Origin: Planctomycetota bacterium | GTDB lineage: Bacteria; Planctomycetota; UBA1135; JADKAF01 | DNA length: 64,000 nucleotides | NCBI GenBank assembly: GCA_016719295.1 | Contig: JADKAF010000001.1 | Coordinates: forward strand, 2,852,001-2,916,000 | Reading direction: 5' to 3' | Shown here: positions 48,782 to 57,807 of the stretch, in pieces | How positions within the stretch are numbered: the stretch's first letter is position 1 | How the letters are laid out: every line of letters begins with the position of its first letter | The notes under the pieces: generated by a model | The model's input: the letters and a program-made list of their open reading frames with translations, nothing else | Database searches by the model: none | Told to the model about the DNA's origin: nothing | Program-made: the position numbers and the translations under genes

Positions 48782-50044
48782 TCAGCGCAGGAGCTGCAGG
48801 CTCGCGCGGCGGAAGTGGATCTCGGCGCCTTCGCTCTGCAGCCCAATGGGACCGGCGAGCGGCGCGCAGTCGAAGGCCTCGTTCAGCACCTGGCCGTTCA
48901 CGGCGAGCACGACGTGACCGCCCTGCGCCGTGATGCGGTAGTGATTCCATTCGCCGAGCGGCTTCTCGTTGCCGTGCGTGTGCCCCGTGTGGCGCCCATT
49001 CGTGCGCGAGGGCTCGACCCACATCGGGTAGGCGTCGATGTTCCAGAAGTCGCCGGCGCGCTCCGACTGGAGCTGCGCTTCGATGCTGCGAGGCCAGACC
49101 TTCTCCTCGCCCTGGATGCGCAGCAGCACGCCGCTGTTGCCTGCTCCCTTCGCCGGATCGAAGCGCCACTCGAGCTCGAGCACGAAGTCGGTGAACGTGC
49201 GCTCCGTGCGGAGATAGCCGATCGGCCGGCCCTTGCAGATCAGCACGCCGTCGCGGATCTCCCAGGCCTGCAGCGGATCCGCGGCACCGGGCAGGATGCC
49301 CTTCCAACCCGCGGTGCTCTTGCCATCGAAGAGCTCGAGCTTCTCGCCGCTCGGCTCGACCGGCGGCTCGAGCCGGCGGATGCGGATCGCGCGGTACCAG
49401 ACATCGTCGCCGTGGTCCTGCAGCACGATGTGCCCGTGGTGCGCCTTGCCGAAGCTCTCGTAGCCCTTGAACTTGCTGGCCCCGACGAGCTTCGCCCACG
49501 CTTCGCTCGCGAGATCGGCCGAGCACACCTGCACGCCGTTCAGCCAGTGCTCGATGCGCGAGCCGCGCGCGACGATGCGCGCGCGGTTCCACTCGCCCAC
49601 GGGCGCGAGCTTCTTCCCCTCGCAGGCGATCAGCGCATAGAACGCCGCAGCCGAGGTGCGCGGATCGCGCCCGTCGGGGTGCTTGTCGTCGTCGAGGATC
49701 TGGTACTCGATCCCCGTATGCCACGGAGCGCCGAGGTCCTCCGTCGAGCGATACATGAGGCCACTGTTCGCGCCGGCGGCGACCTTCCACTCGAGCTCGA
49801 GCTCGAAGTCTCGGTACTGCTCGCGCGTCACGAGGTCTCCGCCGCCTGCGCCCGCGACCTTTCGCAGCGCGCCGTCCTCGACCTTCCAGCCCTTCTCCGG
49901 GAAGCCCTTCTGGCGGAAGCCGCGAAACGCCTCGGTGCTCTTGCCATCGAAGAGCAGGGTCCAGCCGTCGCCGGCGACGGGAGTGTTCGGCGCGAGCGCC
50001 GCGCCGAGCTGCAGCGCGAGCGAGAAGGCGAACGGAGCGAGCAT
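48782..50044 (-). CDS. Exported tandem DUF1080 (3-keto-disaccharide hydrolase-like) protein
   Basis: 420 residues with a signal peptide (first 19 residues). Two DUF1080 jelly-roll domains follow one another: the first from GWTLLFDGKSTEAFRGFR to about residue 230, the second from LELFDGKSTAGWKGILPG to the end. Both keep the diagnostic L-F-D-G-K-S, D-F-E-L-E-L-E-W or D-F-V-L-E-L-E-W, and N-S-G-x-x-x-R strands plus E-W-N motifs. Some family members hydrolyse 3-keto-glycosides, others only bind glycans. Planctomycetes encode many. First gene of the four-gene run ending at 45867. A pairing with the Gfo/Idh enzyme is possible but the genes are 38 kb apart. Confidence 0.88.
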   Translation of the reverse strand: MLAPFAFSLALQLGAALAPNTPVAGDGWTLLFDGKSTEAFRGFRQKGFPEKGWKVEDGALRKVAGAGGGDLVTREQYRDFELELEWKVAAGANSGLMYRSTEDLGAPWHTGIEYQILDDDKHPDGRDPRTSAAAFYALIACEGKKLAPVGEWNRARIVARGSRIEHWLNGVQVCSADLASEAWAKLVGASKFKGYESFGKAHHGHIVLQDHGDDVWYRAIRIRRLEPPVEPSGEKLELFDGKSTAGWKGILPGAADPLQAWEIRDGVLICKGRPIGYLRTERTFTDFVLELEWRFDPAKGAGNSGVLLRIQGEEKVWPRSIEAQLQSERAGDFWNIDAYPMWVEPSRTNGRHTGHTHGNEKPLGEWNHYRITAQGGHVVLAVNGQVLNEAFDCAPLAGPIGLQSEGAEIHFRRASLQLLR

Positions 50045-50190
50045 GGAGCGGATCCTCGGAGGGTGAAGCGGTGCGACGGCCGTCGCGCCTACGGCGAAGA
50101 GCGACGTAGCGCGGCGGGACGCGCAGGATATCGTCGCTGAGCGCCGCCTCCCACCGCGCGCCCCGCACTCGCTCCGCGAAGAGGATCGCC

Positions 50191-51548
50191 ATGGCTCACC
50201 CGCTCCGAAGCTCCGCTCTAGCCCTCCTCGGGCTCGTCGCGCAGGCCGCCGCGCAAGTCGCCCCCACCGAAGTCGTGGTCGCCTCGAAGAGCGATGCGGC
50301 CGCGGGCCTCTACGGTGGCCTCGTCGCGGTCGATCCTCGCGCCGGCACCGCGAATCCCATCTGGTCGATGCTGCCGGTGATCTACGAGTTCGAGGACGTG
50401 CTCGTGGAGCGCGGCACGGGCCAGCTCTTCGTCGCCGGCTCGGCCACCGGTCCGCTGCAGCGCCAGGTCCAACGCTGGACGCTGAGCGGCTACGGCTTGA
50501 TCGGCGTGAGCACGATCGCGCGCTTCGCGACCGACCTCGTGGCGCTGACGCAGGACCCCTTCGGAGATCTCTGGGTCCTCACGACCGATCCTTCGCAGCT
50601 CGCGCCGAACGGCGAGCTCTGGCGCGTCGATCCGCAAGGCGCGAGCGCGCCGATGCTCGTCGAGAGCTTCGCCGCCGCGGACGGGACGCCCGTCGCGATC
50701 TGCTCCGCCCCCACGCGGATCTTCGTCGCGAGCTCCCGCCTGCGCGGCCCGGCGGTCCTGCCGGCGTATTGGGAGGTCTCGCCCCTCGGCGGCAAGCGGG
50801 AGATCCCCGTCCTCTCCTCATCCGTCGGCGGAGAGGTGCGCGACCTGGACCTCCATCGCTGCGGCGGTGCCTTGCTGATCGCCTTTGCCACGGGCACGCA
50901 CTCGCTCCTCGACCTCTCGACACGCGCTCTGCGCACCCACTCGACGCTTCCCGCGGGCCGCAATCTCGCGATGCAGTATCCGACACCCGTGCTGCTCTAC
51001 GCCGCGGGCGACGGCGGTGCGACGAGCCGCGACCCGGTGTTCACCTGGATCGAGCGCGGCGTGCAGCGCACGATCGCGCTGCCGAACTTCGGTCGCGTGA
51101 CGGGGCTGCACGCCGATCCGAGCAGCCCGCTCTTCCACGGCGCTCTCGACGGACCGCTGCCCGCCGGCTACGCCTGCCCCGGCACGGGAGGAGCGACGCC
51201 GCGGCTCGAGCTCGCGAGCGGTTCTCCCGACATCGGCGACGCGAGCTTCGCCCTCGGCGTCGATCTCGCGTTCACGCCGACGAGCGTCGTGCTCCTGCTC
51301 GGCGCGCAGCGCGCGAGCCTCGATCTCAGGCCGCTCGGCTTTGCGGCGGGCTGCTCGTTGCTCGTGCAGCCCGATCTCCCCTGCTGCCCAGCGCGGCCAT
51401 CTCGTCGCCTCATCGCATCGGGTTCCCGATCCCGTGCGATCCCGCGCTCCTCGGCGCGCTCGTCCACGCGCAGGCCTTCGCCGCCGATCCGGCGGGCGGG
51501 AGCGCCGGCTGGGTCGCCTCCGCTCGCGGCGAGCTCCGCATCGGCTGA
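50191..51548 (+). CDS. Secreted propeller-like protein with C-terminal module, frame broken near 51380
   Basis: About 452 residues with one base restored. A signal peptide (MAHPLRSSALALLGLVAQAA) leads to strands such as TEVVVASKSDAAAGLYGGLV, DVLVERGTGQLFVAGSATG and VALTQDPFGDLWVLTTDPS, which suggest a six- or seven-bladed propeller. The C-terminal 115 residues are the module also seen in other exoproteins here. The reading frame needs one more C in the run CCCC at 51378-51381, after which HRIGFPIPCDPALLGALVHA and the stop at 51548 follow. AGAGGA precedes the ATG. No catalytic signature. Confidence 0.7.
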
Positions 51549-51593
51549 GCCGCTTTCGCAGGGCCGGGTCGTCGCTCGCCGCCGCGAGTGCCC

Positions 51594-52448
51594 TCAGCGC
51601 TCTCGCACGCCGTCCCGCACGACCGAGCGCTCGTGGCGCGGCTGCGTCGGGCGGTTGTTTCCGAACATCACCGCGCGGAACTCCGCGATCTGCCGCGAAG
51701 AGAGCGACATGGTGTTCGCGAGCACGAACCAGGCGACGCCTTCGCTGCACGGCGGCGTCGTGAGCGAGCCATCGTAGCGGTACGCGATGCGATTCGGGGG
51801 CAGCAACGCGTCCACATCGACCTTCACGTGGTCGTAGTGGTAGCGCACGCCGCGCGCGGTCGGGAGATGGTCGAACAGCGGGACGAGGATCTCGTTCTCC
51901 GGGCCTTCCTCGAAGAGCACACCGATCACCGCGAGCTGGCCGTCGTCGGCCTTGTGGACGAAGTGCATCTCCAGCGGAAAGGAGCGCCCGTTCACGCTGT
52001 GCTCGCTCGGGCTGTGGAAGTGGAACTGCAGGAGCTTGTAGCGCCGGTCGCCGACGGCGAGCTCCGCGCTCTCGGGATAATCGACCTGCACCGAGTGCCC
52101 GTTGTTCACGATGTCGGCCACGTGCTCGTGGTGCACGATCTGGAGCGCCGCGGGGACGTAGTTCGTGATGAGCGCCGGCGCTCCGAGCTCGGGCACGCCG
52201 GTCAGATCGATCGGTGATTGCTCGTGGCCGCTCTTGCACGCGGCGAACTCAGGGCAGAGCTCGCCCCAGCTCGCGGGGCCGTGCTCGGCGCCGTAATCCC
52301 AGTGCGGCGTCTGGGGCTGCGGCAGGCGCACTTGCGACGTGGGGGTCGACTTCGGAGCCTTGGGACCGCTCGTGCCGCAGCTCGCGAGCAGAGCGAGGAC
52401 GCTCGCGCCCAGCGCGAGCGAGGGAGAGGTCTGGATCGAGTGGGACAT
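51594..52448 (-). CDS. Alpha-type carbonic anhydrase, lipoprotein
   Basis: 284 residues. Lipoprotein signal ending LLASC. Core: WDYGAEHGPASWGELCPEFA, EQSPIDLTG, then FHFHSPSEHSVNGRSFPLEM and HFVHK, giving the three zinc histidines (H-x-H and the later H). SLTTPPCSEGVAWFV is the classic active-site strand with the substrate-orienting Thr. It hydrates CO2 outside the cytoplasm, probably from the inner or outer membrane. ATG at 52448 preferred over the TTG at 52451; neither has a strong ribosome-binding site. The lipidation is less usual than free secretion for this family. Confidence 0.93.
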   Translation of the reverse strand: MSHSIQTSPSLALGASVLALLASCGTSGPKAPKSTPTSQVRLPQPQTPHWDYGAEHGPASWGELCPEFAACKSGHEQSPIDLTGVPELGAPALITNYVPAALQIVHHEHVADIVNNGHSVQVDYPESAELAVGDRRYKLLQFHFHSPSEHSVNGRSFPLEMHFVHKADDGQLAVIGVLFEEGPENEILVPLFDHLPTARGVRYHYDHVKVDVDALLPPNRIAYRYDGSLTTPPCSEGVAWFVLANTMSLSSRQIAEFRAVMFGNNRPTQPRHERSVVRDGVRER

Positions 52449-52511
52449 CAACGGAGCTCGAGGAGTGTTGTTGTTAGAGGTCAGACGGTTCTAGAGGCGC
52501 GGAGCGCGCTC

Positions 52512-53948
52512 TCAGAGCACGACGGTGAGCATCGCTCGGAAGATGTCGTCGTCGAACTGCAGCGTGGCGCCGAGCTCGTCGGTCACGCGGTGCACGTACT
52601 CCGCCTGGATCTTCCATGCGTGCGGATTCGAGGCCGAGAAGAAGTAGCCGAAGCCGACGGTGTACTCGTCGACTTCGTAGACCGGCGAGTTGCCGTAGTA
52701 GAGCGAGCTCACGATGCGCCGGCTCTCGTCGAGGTGGTCGTAGCGCGCGTAGAGCTCGAGCTCCGAGGGCAGGACGAAGTAGCCCGCCTGGGCGTAGTAG
52801 CCGTGGGACTTGCCTGTGCTCTGGTCCTCGGGGTTCACGTAGTCCCAGTAGTACTCGCCCTGCAAGCTCAAGCCCTGGAAGAAGAACTGCAGCTCGACGT
52901 TCAGCTCCGTGCGCTCGACTTCGCTGCCCGTCGCGTTGTTCGTGTCGGGGTTGAAGACCAAGCCCGTCCCGATCTGCAGATAGGGATCCTCACTGTGAAA
53001 CACGTCGCCTTCGTCCTGGCGCCACGTAGGCGTCAGAGTCTTGCGATCGACCTCGCCGAAGGGCTCGAGACGCACTGCGGCCACGAGCTGCTGGCCGGGG
53101 TCGTTGTTGTTCTGCCCCTTGCCTTCGCCGTTGAAGATCGCCACCGCGTATTCGAAGACCGAAGCATCCGGAGCGCCGATGAGACCCCAAGCCATCGCGC
53201 CGATCTCGCGGTCGTCGGGCGCGAAGAAGGAGCTCGAGCGCGGGCTCTCCAAGGTCTGCAGCCCCGAAGCACGGTGGAGCTGGTGCATGCCGAACGGCGA
53301 CTTCTGCTGGCCGACCGTGAGCTGGATCTCCTGCTCGAACGCGTAGCTCACCAATCCGTCGAGGATGATGACGTTCCCGCCGCCGGTCTCGTATTGAAGG
53401 TCGTAGGTGAGCTTCGGGTCGAACGCGTGACCGGTCCACATCATCCAGGCGCGCCGCACCGACCAGTTCGACGTGTCCTGATCGCCGCCGTAGGTCGTAC
53501 CCGCGGGGAATGGCGGGATCGGCGGCGCTCCGTGTCCGACGCGGTTGCTGTCGAGGTCGGTGTAGGACGCCTGGATTTGCAGGATCGCCGAGAGCTTGAG
53601 GGAGAAGTGCTCGTCGGCGGAGATGAGGGTGAAGCCCTTGCCGGCCGCTCCTTCGATGCGCGCCTTGCCCTCCGGCTCGGCGCTCAGCGTCGCGCGCAGC
53701 GCGCGGAGCTCCGCATCGAGCTCGTCCCCCGCGGCCTGCCGCAACGCCGGCACCTCCGCGGACTGCGCTTGCTGATCGCGGCGCGCGGCCTCGACGAGTT
53801 GGTCGCGCTCCTCGGGAGTGAGCGGGATGCCGTGGCGCTCGAGGATGTCGGCGAGGGACTTGCCGAGCTCTTGCGCGAAGGAACGCTCTGCGACGAGAGC
53901 AGAGCACGAGCAGACGAGCAGCGCCAAGCGCTGCGCGAGTGTGGACAT
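52512..53948 (-). CDS. OprP/OprO-type phosphate-selective porin
   Basis: 478 residues. The ATG at 53948 follows GAGGAG. A signal peptide ends near RSFAQ. Residues 30-90 are helical and Glu/Arg-rich, a periplasmic coiled coil seen in planctomycete and bacteroidete porins of this family. From about 100, alternating strands build a 16-stranded barrel: LTYDLQYETGGGNVIILDGL, QIQLTVGQQKSPFGMHQLH, YAQAGYFVLPSELELYARYD and YTVGFGYFFSASNPHAWKIQ. The phosphate-binding arginines cannot be placed, so the ion preference is open. Close to the carbonic anhydrase on the same strand. Confidence 0.88.
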   Translation of the reverse strand: MSTLAQRLALLVCSCSALVAERSFAQELGKSLADILERHGIPLTPEERDQLVEAARRDQQAQSAEVPALRQAAGDELDAELRALRATLSAEPEGKARIEGAAGKGFTLISADEHFSLKLSAILQIQASYTDLDSNRVGHGAPPIPPFPAGTTYGGDQDTSNWSVRRAWMMWTGHAFDPKLTYDLQYETGGGNVIILDGLVSYAFEQEIQLTVGQQKSPFGMHQLHRASGLQTLESPRSSSFFAPDDREIGAMAWGLIGAPDASVFEYAVAIFNGEGKGQNNNDPGQQLVAAVRLEPFGEVDRKTLTPTWRQDEGDVFHSEDPYLQIGTGLVFNPDTNNATGSEVERTELNVELQFFFQGLSLQGEYYWDYVNPEDQSTGKSHGYYAQAGYFVLPSELELYARYDHLDESRRIVSSLYYGNSPVYEVDEYTVGFGYFFSASNPHAWKIQAEYVHRVTDELGATLQFDDDIFRAMLTVVL

Positions 53949-54103
53949 GACGGGTTCTCCTCGAGCGCCGTCGAAGAGCCAGAGAGGGAGCGCGGCGGTA
54001 CGAAGAGACACGCTCCCTGCGTGGATCCGGATAGGGGATGGCCGGCCCCGCTCGACGATCGACGCGCGGAGGCTATCCGAGCATCGAGACCGGATTCAAC
54101 GGT

Positions 54104-55018
54104 TCAGGCGCGCAGCGCGCGCACGAAGCGCTCGACGTGCGCGGCGATCGCGTCGCGCGAACTCTCGCCGCTTTCGGCCTCTAGCGCCACGAAGCCTCGA
54201 TAGGACGCGCTGCGGAGCAGACGCGCGACGCGCGCGAAGTCGCAGGGCTCGTCGCGGCCCGCGTCGTTCTTCACCTCGAGCTTCACTTGCACGGCAACGG
54301 CGTGCGGTGCGAGCGCGGAGATCTCCGCGTAGCCCGAGCGCGCGAAGTTGCCGGTGTCGAGATTCACCCCGAGGGCCGGGGAATCGACCGCGCGCACGAG
54401 GGCGAGCACCTCGCGCGCACCCTCGGTGAGCCAGCCGTGGTTCTCCAGCGCGAGCAGGACGCCGCAGCGCGCGGCGACCTCGGCCGCGCGTCGGAGGCCC
54501 TCGACGACACGCGCGATGGCCTCCTCTCGCGCGACATCGCGCGGCGCGTTCCCGGCGAAGACGCGGACGGTATGGGCGCCGAGATCGCGCGCGACCTCGA
54601 TCCAACGCGTCACGGCCGCGAGCTCCTTCTGCCGTGACGCGCCTTCGGGGAGCGCGAAGTCGGAGCGGATCGGCAGACCGCTCACGCAGAGGCCGTTCAC
54701 CGCCGCGGCGCGACGGAGCGCTGCCACGTAGCTCGCGCCCTGCTCGCGGAACCAGTACGAGGTGAGCTCCACGCCCTCGAGCCCCGCCCGCGCGGCGAAC
54801 TCGATGACGTCGAGCAGCTCCATCTGCGGGGGGGAAGCGCCGAGCAGGTGTCGGAAGGAGTACGCGGCGAGGCTCGAGCGCAGAGCGCTGCCGCGCGCCC
54901 TTCCGACGACGGCGCTGTCCTCCTCCGTCACTGGGGACCCCGCCGCAGCGAAGCCGCCGCTCATGTTCGCCGACAGAGGCGCGCACGCAGCGCTCCTCAA
55001 GAAATCCCGCCGTTCCAT
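54104..55018 (-). CDS. Tat-exported TIM-barrel sugar phosphate isomerase/epimerase
   Basis: 304 residues. ERRDFLRSAA is a twin-arginine motif directly at the N-terminus, then a short Ala-rich stretch. The barrel has AYSFRHLL, VELTSYWFREQGAS, VRVFAGNAPRDVAREEAIAR, VLLALENHGWLTEGAREVLA, LGVNLDTGNFARSGY and VAVQVKLEVKNDAGRDEPCD, the strand-end residues that bind a divalent metal in the AP-endonuclease-2/xylose-isomerase-like family. It would isomerise or epimerise a sugar (keto-sugar) in the periplasm. The start is the ATG at 55018; a GTG three bases upstream is possible. Confidence 0.88.
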   Translation of the reverse strand: MERRDFLRSAACAPLSANMSGGFAAAGSPVTEEDSAVVGRARGSALRSSLAAYSFRHLLGASPPQMELLDVIEFAARAGLEGVELTSYWFREQGASYVAALRRAAAVNGLCVSGLPIRSDFALPEGASRQKELAAVTRWIEVARDLGAHTVRVFAGNAPRDVAREEAIARVVEGLRRAAEVAARCGVLLALENHGWLTEGAREVLALVRAVDSPALGVNLDTGNFARSGYAEISALAPHAVAVQVKLEVKNDAGRDEPCDFARVARLLRSASYRGFVALEAESGESSRDAIAAHVERFVRALRA

Positions 55019-55113
55019 CACCTGCTCCGCCGGAAAAACGACTGCGCGCTCGAGAGGCCTGCGCGTAGCTTGGCTCGGGTTCTCATCCTAGTGCTCCCAA
55101 ACGGAGGAGGAAC

Positions 55114-56184
55114 ATGTTCGATCACCCCTCGCGCACGCTTTCGTCCGCCGCGCTCCTCGCCTTCGCGCTCGTCGCGCCTGCCGCGCGCGCCCAAGACGAG
55201 GTGGCTGCACCACAGCCCGCCCCCGAGCTATCCAAGCTCGCGCCCTTCGTCGGCAACTGGGAAGGAGCGGGCGAAGCGACCTTCGGCCCGGGCCAGCCCC
55301 CCACCAAGTGGAAGGGTCACGGCACCCATCGCTGGTCGCACGACGGTCACTTCCTGCAGGAGGACTTCGTCCTGCACTTCGACGGCCTGCCCATGCCGAT
55401 GGTGATGCGCTCCTACCTCGGCTGGGATCGCGAGCGCGGGCGCTACGCGATGATCAAGGTGACGAACAACGGCCTCGCCAGGCTCCACGACCTCGTGATC
55501 CTGCCGAACGGCGCGATCTACGAGATGCTGGTCCAGCATCAGGAAGGTGTGCCCTATGCCGAGCGCTCGATGATGCATGTCGAGAGCGGCAAGCTCGTGC
55601 ACTCGATCGACCTCTTCATGGCGGAGGGCGCGTCGATGAAGGTGGTCGACGCGGTCTTCACGCGCAGCGAGAAGCCCTGCGTCGCGCCGCTCGAGGCTCC
55701 GGCATTCCTCGGCGTGAAGCTGAGCGACGCGATGAAGAAGCTCGGGCGCATGCACGGCACCTACGCCACGAAGGGCACGATGACCATGGCTCCGGGCATG
55801 CCGCCGATGAAGATCGGCGGCACCGATGCCTTCCTGTCGATCTTCGGCGGCGTCGCGATGATCGCGCACACCGACGGCGAAGCGGAGGGGATGCCCGGGA
55901 AGTACGTCTCGGACGGCTTCTTCGGCTACGACGAGACGAGGGGCTGCCTGGTGATGGCAGCGGTGAGCAACATGGGCGAAATCATGCAGCTCGAGTACCG
56001 CTTCACCGAGGGCGACCGCGCGCTGATCGGCATGATGGCCGGCAGCTACATGGGCGCCCCCACGGCGATGCGTTACGTGATGGAGCTCGACGAGAAGGGC
56101 GCTCTCGTGCGCGGCTCGGGTCACACCCTGAGCGGCACGGCGGCGCCCTTCGAGAGCTTCGCGGCGACCTACGCGAAGAAGTAG
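55114..56184 (+). CDS. Exported DUF1579-type protein, duplicated domain
   Basis: 356 residues. A strong site (GGAGGAGG-AAC) precedes the ATG. The signal peptide ends ARAQDE. Two lipocalin-like halves are visible: LAPFVGNWEGAGEATFGPGQ with GHGTHRWSHDGHFLQEDFVL and LGWDRERGRYAMIKVTNNGL, then LGRMHGTYATKGTMTMAPGM with YVSDGFFGYDETRGCLVMAA. F-x-G-x-W-x-G and Y-D-x-x-x-x-x are DUF1579 hallmarks. The function of the family is unknown; a haem-binding barrel (THAP4-like) has been proposed for relatives. It diverges from the TIM-barrel gene. Confidence 0.75.
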   Translation: MFDHPSRTLSSAALLAFALVAPAARAQDEVAAPQPAPELSKLAPFVGNWEGAGEATFGPGQPPTKWKGHGTHRWSHDGHFLQEDFVLHFDGLPMPMVMRSYLGWDRERGRYAMIKVTNNGLARLHDLVILPNGAIYEMLVQHQEGVPYAERSMMHVESGKLVHSIDLFMAEGASMKVVDAVFTRSEKPCVAPLEAPAFLGVKLSDAMKKLGRMHGTYATKGTMTMAPGMPPMKIGGTDAFLSIFGGVAMIAHTDGEAEGMPGKYVSDGFFGYDETRGCLVMAAVSNMGEIMQLEYRFTEGDRALIGMMAGSYMGAPTAMRYVMELDEKGALVRGSGHTLSGTAAPFESFAATYAKK

Positions 56185-56199
56185 CTCGCGGCGAGGAGC

Positions 56200-56652
56200 T
56201 CAGCCCTTCGCCTTCGTCAGCCCGGCCTCGACGGCCTGCGCGATCGCCTTCGCGCGGGCCTCGAGCGCCGCGCGGTCTGCACCCGGCTCGGCCTTCAGCG
56301 TGACGCCCGTGGCCGCGCAGGGCTTGCCGTCGCCGCAGTCGCAGATCGGCACGGTGATGTCGAGCGCGCCGCTTTCCTCGAGCACGACGACCTCGTTCTT
56401 CTCGATCGCGCGCAGGTCCTCGGGATCGGAGGCCTGGCCGAGCTTCGAGGGCGCCGTACTCGCCACGGCGTGATAACCGCTGCCGTCGGCGCGCTTCTGG
56501 TGCACGGTGAGGCGCACGACGTCGGGATTCTCCGCGGCGAGGGACTCGACGAGAGATTGCGCCGCCGGGCTCGGGGCCTTCGGCGAGCTCTGGCAGCCGA
56601 CGAGCACCGTCACGAGCACGGTGGAGAGAAGAGCAGAGATCGTTCGGAACAT
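56200..56652 (-). CDS. Small lipoprotein of unknown function
   Basis: 150 residues. The signal ends VLVGC (Cys20 lipidated). SPAAQSLVESLAAENPDVVR and KRADGSGYHAVASTAPSKLG with ALDITVPICDCGDGKPCAAT suggest a small alpha/beta domain with a C-x-C-x5-C cluster that could be disulfides or a metal site. The Lys/Gly-rich GVTLKAEPGADRAALEARAK closes it. No named family. It ends 16 bp from the DUF1579 gene on the opposite strand; its promoter must lie in the 144-bp gap before the ABC permease. Confidence 0.65.
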   Translation of the reverse strand: MFRTISALLSTVLVTVLVGCQSSPKAPSPAAQSLVESLAAENPDVVRLTVHQKRADGSGYHAVASTAPSKLGQASDPEDLRAIEKNEVVVLEESGALDITVPICDCGDGKPCAATGVTLKAEPGADRAALEARAKAIAQAVEAGLTKAKG

Positions 56653-56796
56653 CGCAGGACTCCTCGCGAGATGCAGAGCTCGGAGACCGCGAGCGCAGCC
56701 CCCGAGAACGGAGCGCCGAACTTAGCACGAGCGCGAGCGCCCTCGACAGAGCGCGACCGGCGCAGGAGCGCCTGAAATGCCGTTCGGATCCCGCGC

Positions 56797-57807
56797 CTAC
56801 GCCGCGCGTTGGCGGAAGCGATCGACCGCGACCGCGCCGACGATGATCGCGCCGATCCACATCTTCTGCATCGGATCGGAAACCTCGGCGAAGACGCAGC
56901 CCGAGCGCAGCGTGGTCATCATCGAGGCGCCGAGCAGCGAGCCCAGCACGCTGCCTCGCCCACCGGAGAGGCTGCCGCCGCCGATCACGACCGCGGCGAT
57001 GACCTCGAGCTCGAGGCCCGCGCCCGCCGTGGGATCGCCTTGCTTGTTGAGCTCCGCGAACTGGAACACGCCGGCCAGGCCGAGGAAGGCGCCGCCGAGC
57101 GCGTACACCTGGATCTTCGTCGCCGCGACGGGCACGCCGCAGAGGCGCGCCGTCGGCTCCGAGGAGCCGATCGCGAAGAGGCGCCGACCGAACACCGTGC
57201 GGTTCAGCACGAGAGCGAGCAGCACGCCGAGCACGAGCACGATCCAGACGCCGTCGCAGACCAGCGCCCACGAGCCTCGCGCGGGTGGATCGAGCAGCGT
57301 CCCGAGCCACTCCGGCGCGCTCGCGGCCTGGATCTTCTTCTGATCCGCGAGCCGCTCGGCGAGGCCGCGGAAGAAGAGCATCGTGCCGAGCGTGACGATG
57401 AAGGGCACGAGCCGCAGCGAGGTGATGAGCACGCCGTTCAGCGCGCCGCCGAGGGCGGCGATCGCGATCGCCGCGAGCACCGCGACATAAGCGGGGTAGC
57501 CCTGCTCCAATCCGAGCGCCAAGCAGACCGAGCTCAGCGCGAGCAGCGAGCCGACCGAGAGATCGATCCCACCGGCGGCGATGATCGCGGTCATGCCCAG
57601 GGCGCCCATGCCGACGATCGCCGTCTGCTTCGCGATGAGCGCCAAGCGGAACGACGAGAGGAAGGTCGCATCGGGCTTGAAGAGACGCCCGTAGATCCAG
57701 AACGCGAGCACGACCAGCACGAGGCCGAGGAACGGTGCCAGCGCCGCAGCAAGCCAACGCACGGCGTTTCCGCGCGCGCTGCCGCTCCCATCAAGCTCCG
57801 ACGGCAA
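56797..57807 (-). CDS. Sugar ABC transporter permease (RbsC/XylH-like)
   Basis: 336 residues. About ten hydrophobic helices; AIVGMGALGMTAIIAAGGID and LSVGSLLALSSV then VPFIVTLGTMLFFRGLAERL are the conserved parts of the BPD_transp_2 family. FAIGSSEPTARLCGVPVAAT is the EAA-like cytoplasmic loop that docks the ATPase. A TTG start at 57807 is chosen because AGGAGGTGA lies nine bases upstream, an exact anti-16S match; it overlaps the ATPase gene by 17 bp. Last gene of the importer operon. Confidence 0.88.
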   Translation of the reverse strand: MPSELDGSGSARGNAVRWLAAALAPFLGLVLVVLAFWIYGRLFKPDATFLSSFRLALIAKQTAIVGMGALGMTAIIAAGGIDLSVGSLLALSSVCLALGLEQGYPAYVAVLAAIAIAALGGALNGVLITSLRLVPFIVTLGTMLFFRGLAERLADQKKIQAASAPEWLGTLLDPPARGSWALVCDGVWIVLVLGVLLALVLNRTVFGRRLFAIGSSEPTARLCGVPVAATKIQVYALGGAFLGLAGVFQFAELNKQGDPTAGAGLELEVIAAVVIGGGSLSGGRGSVLGSLLGASMMTTLRSGCVFAEVSDPMQKMWIGAIIVGAVAVDRFRQRAA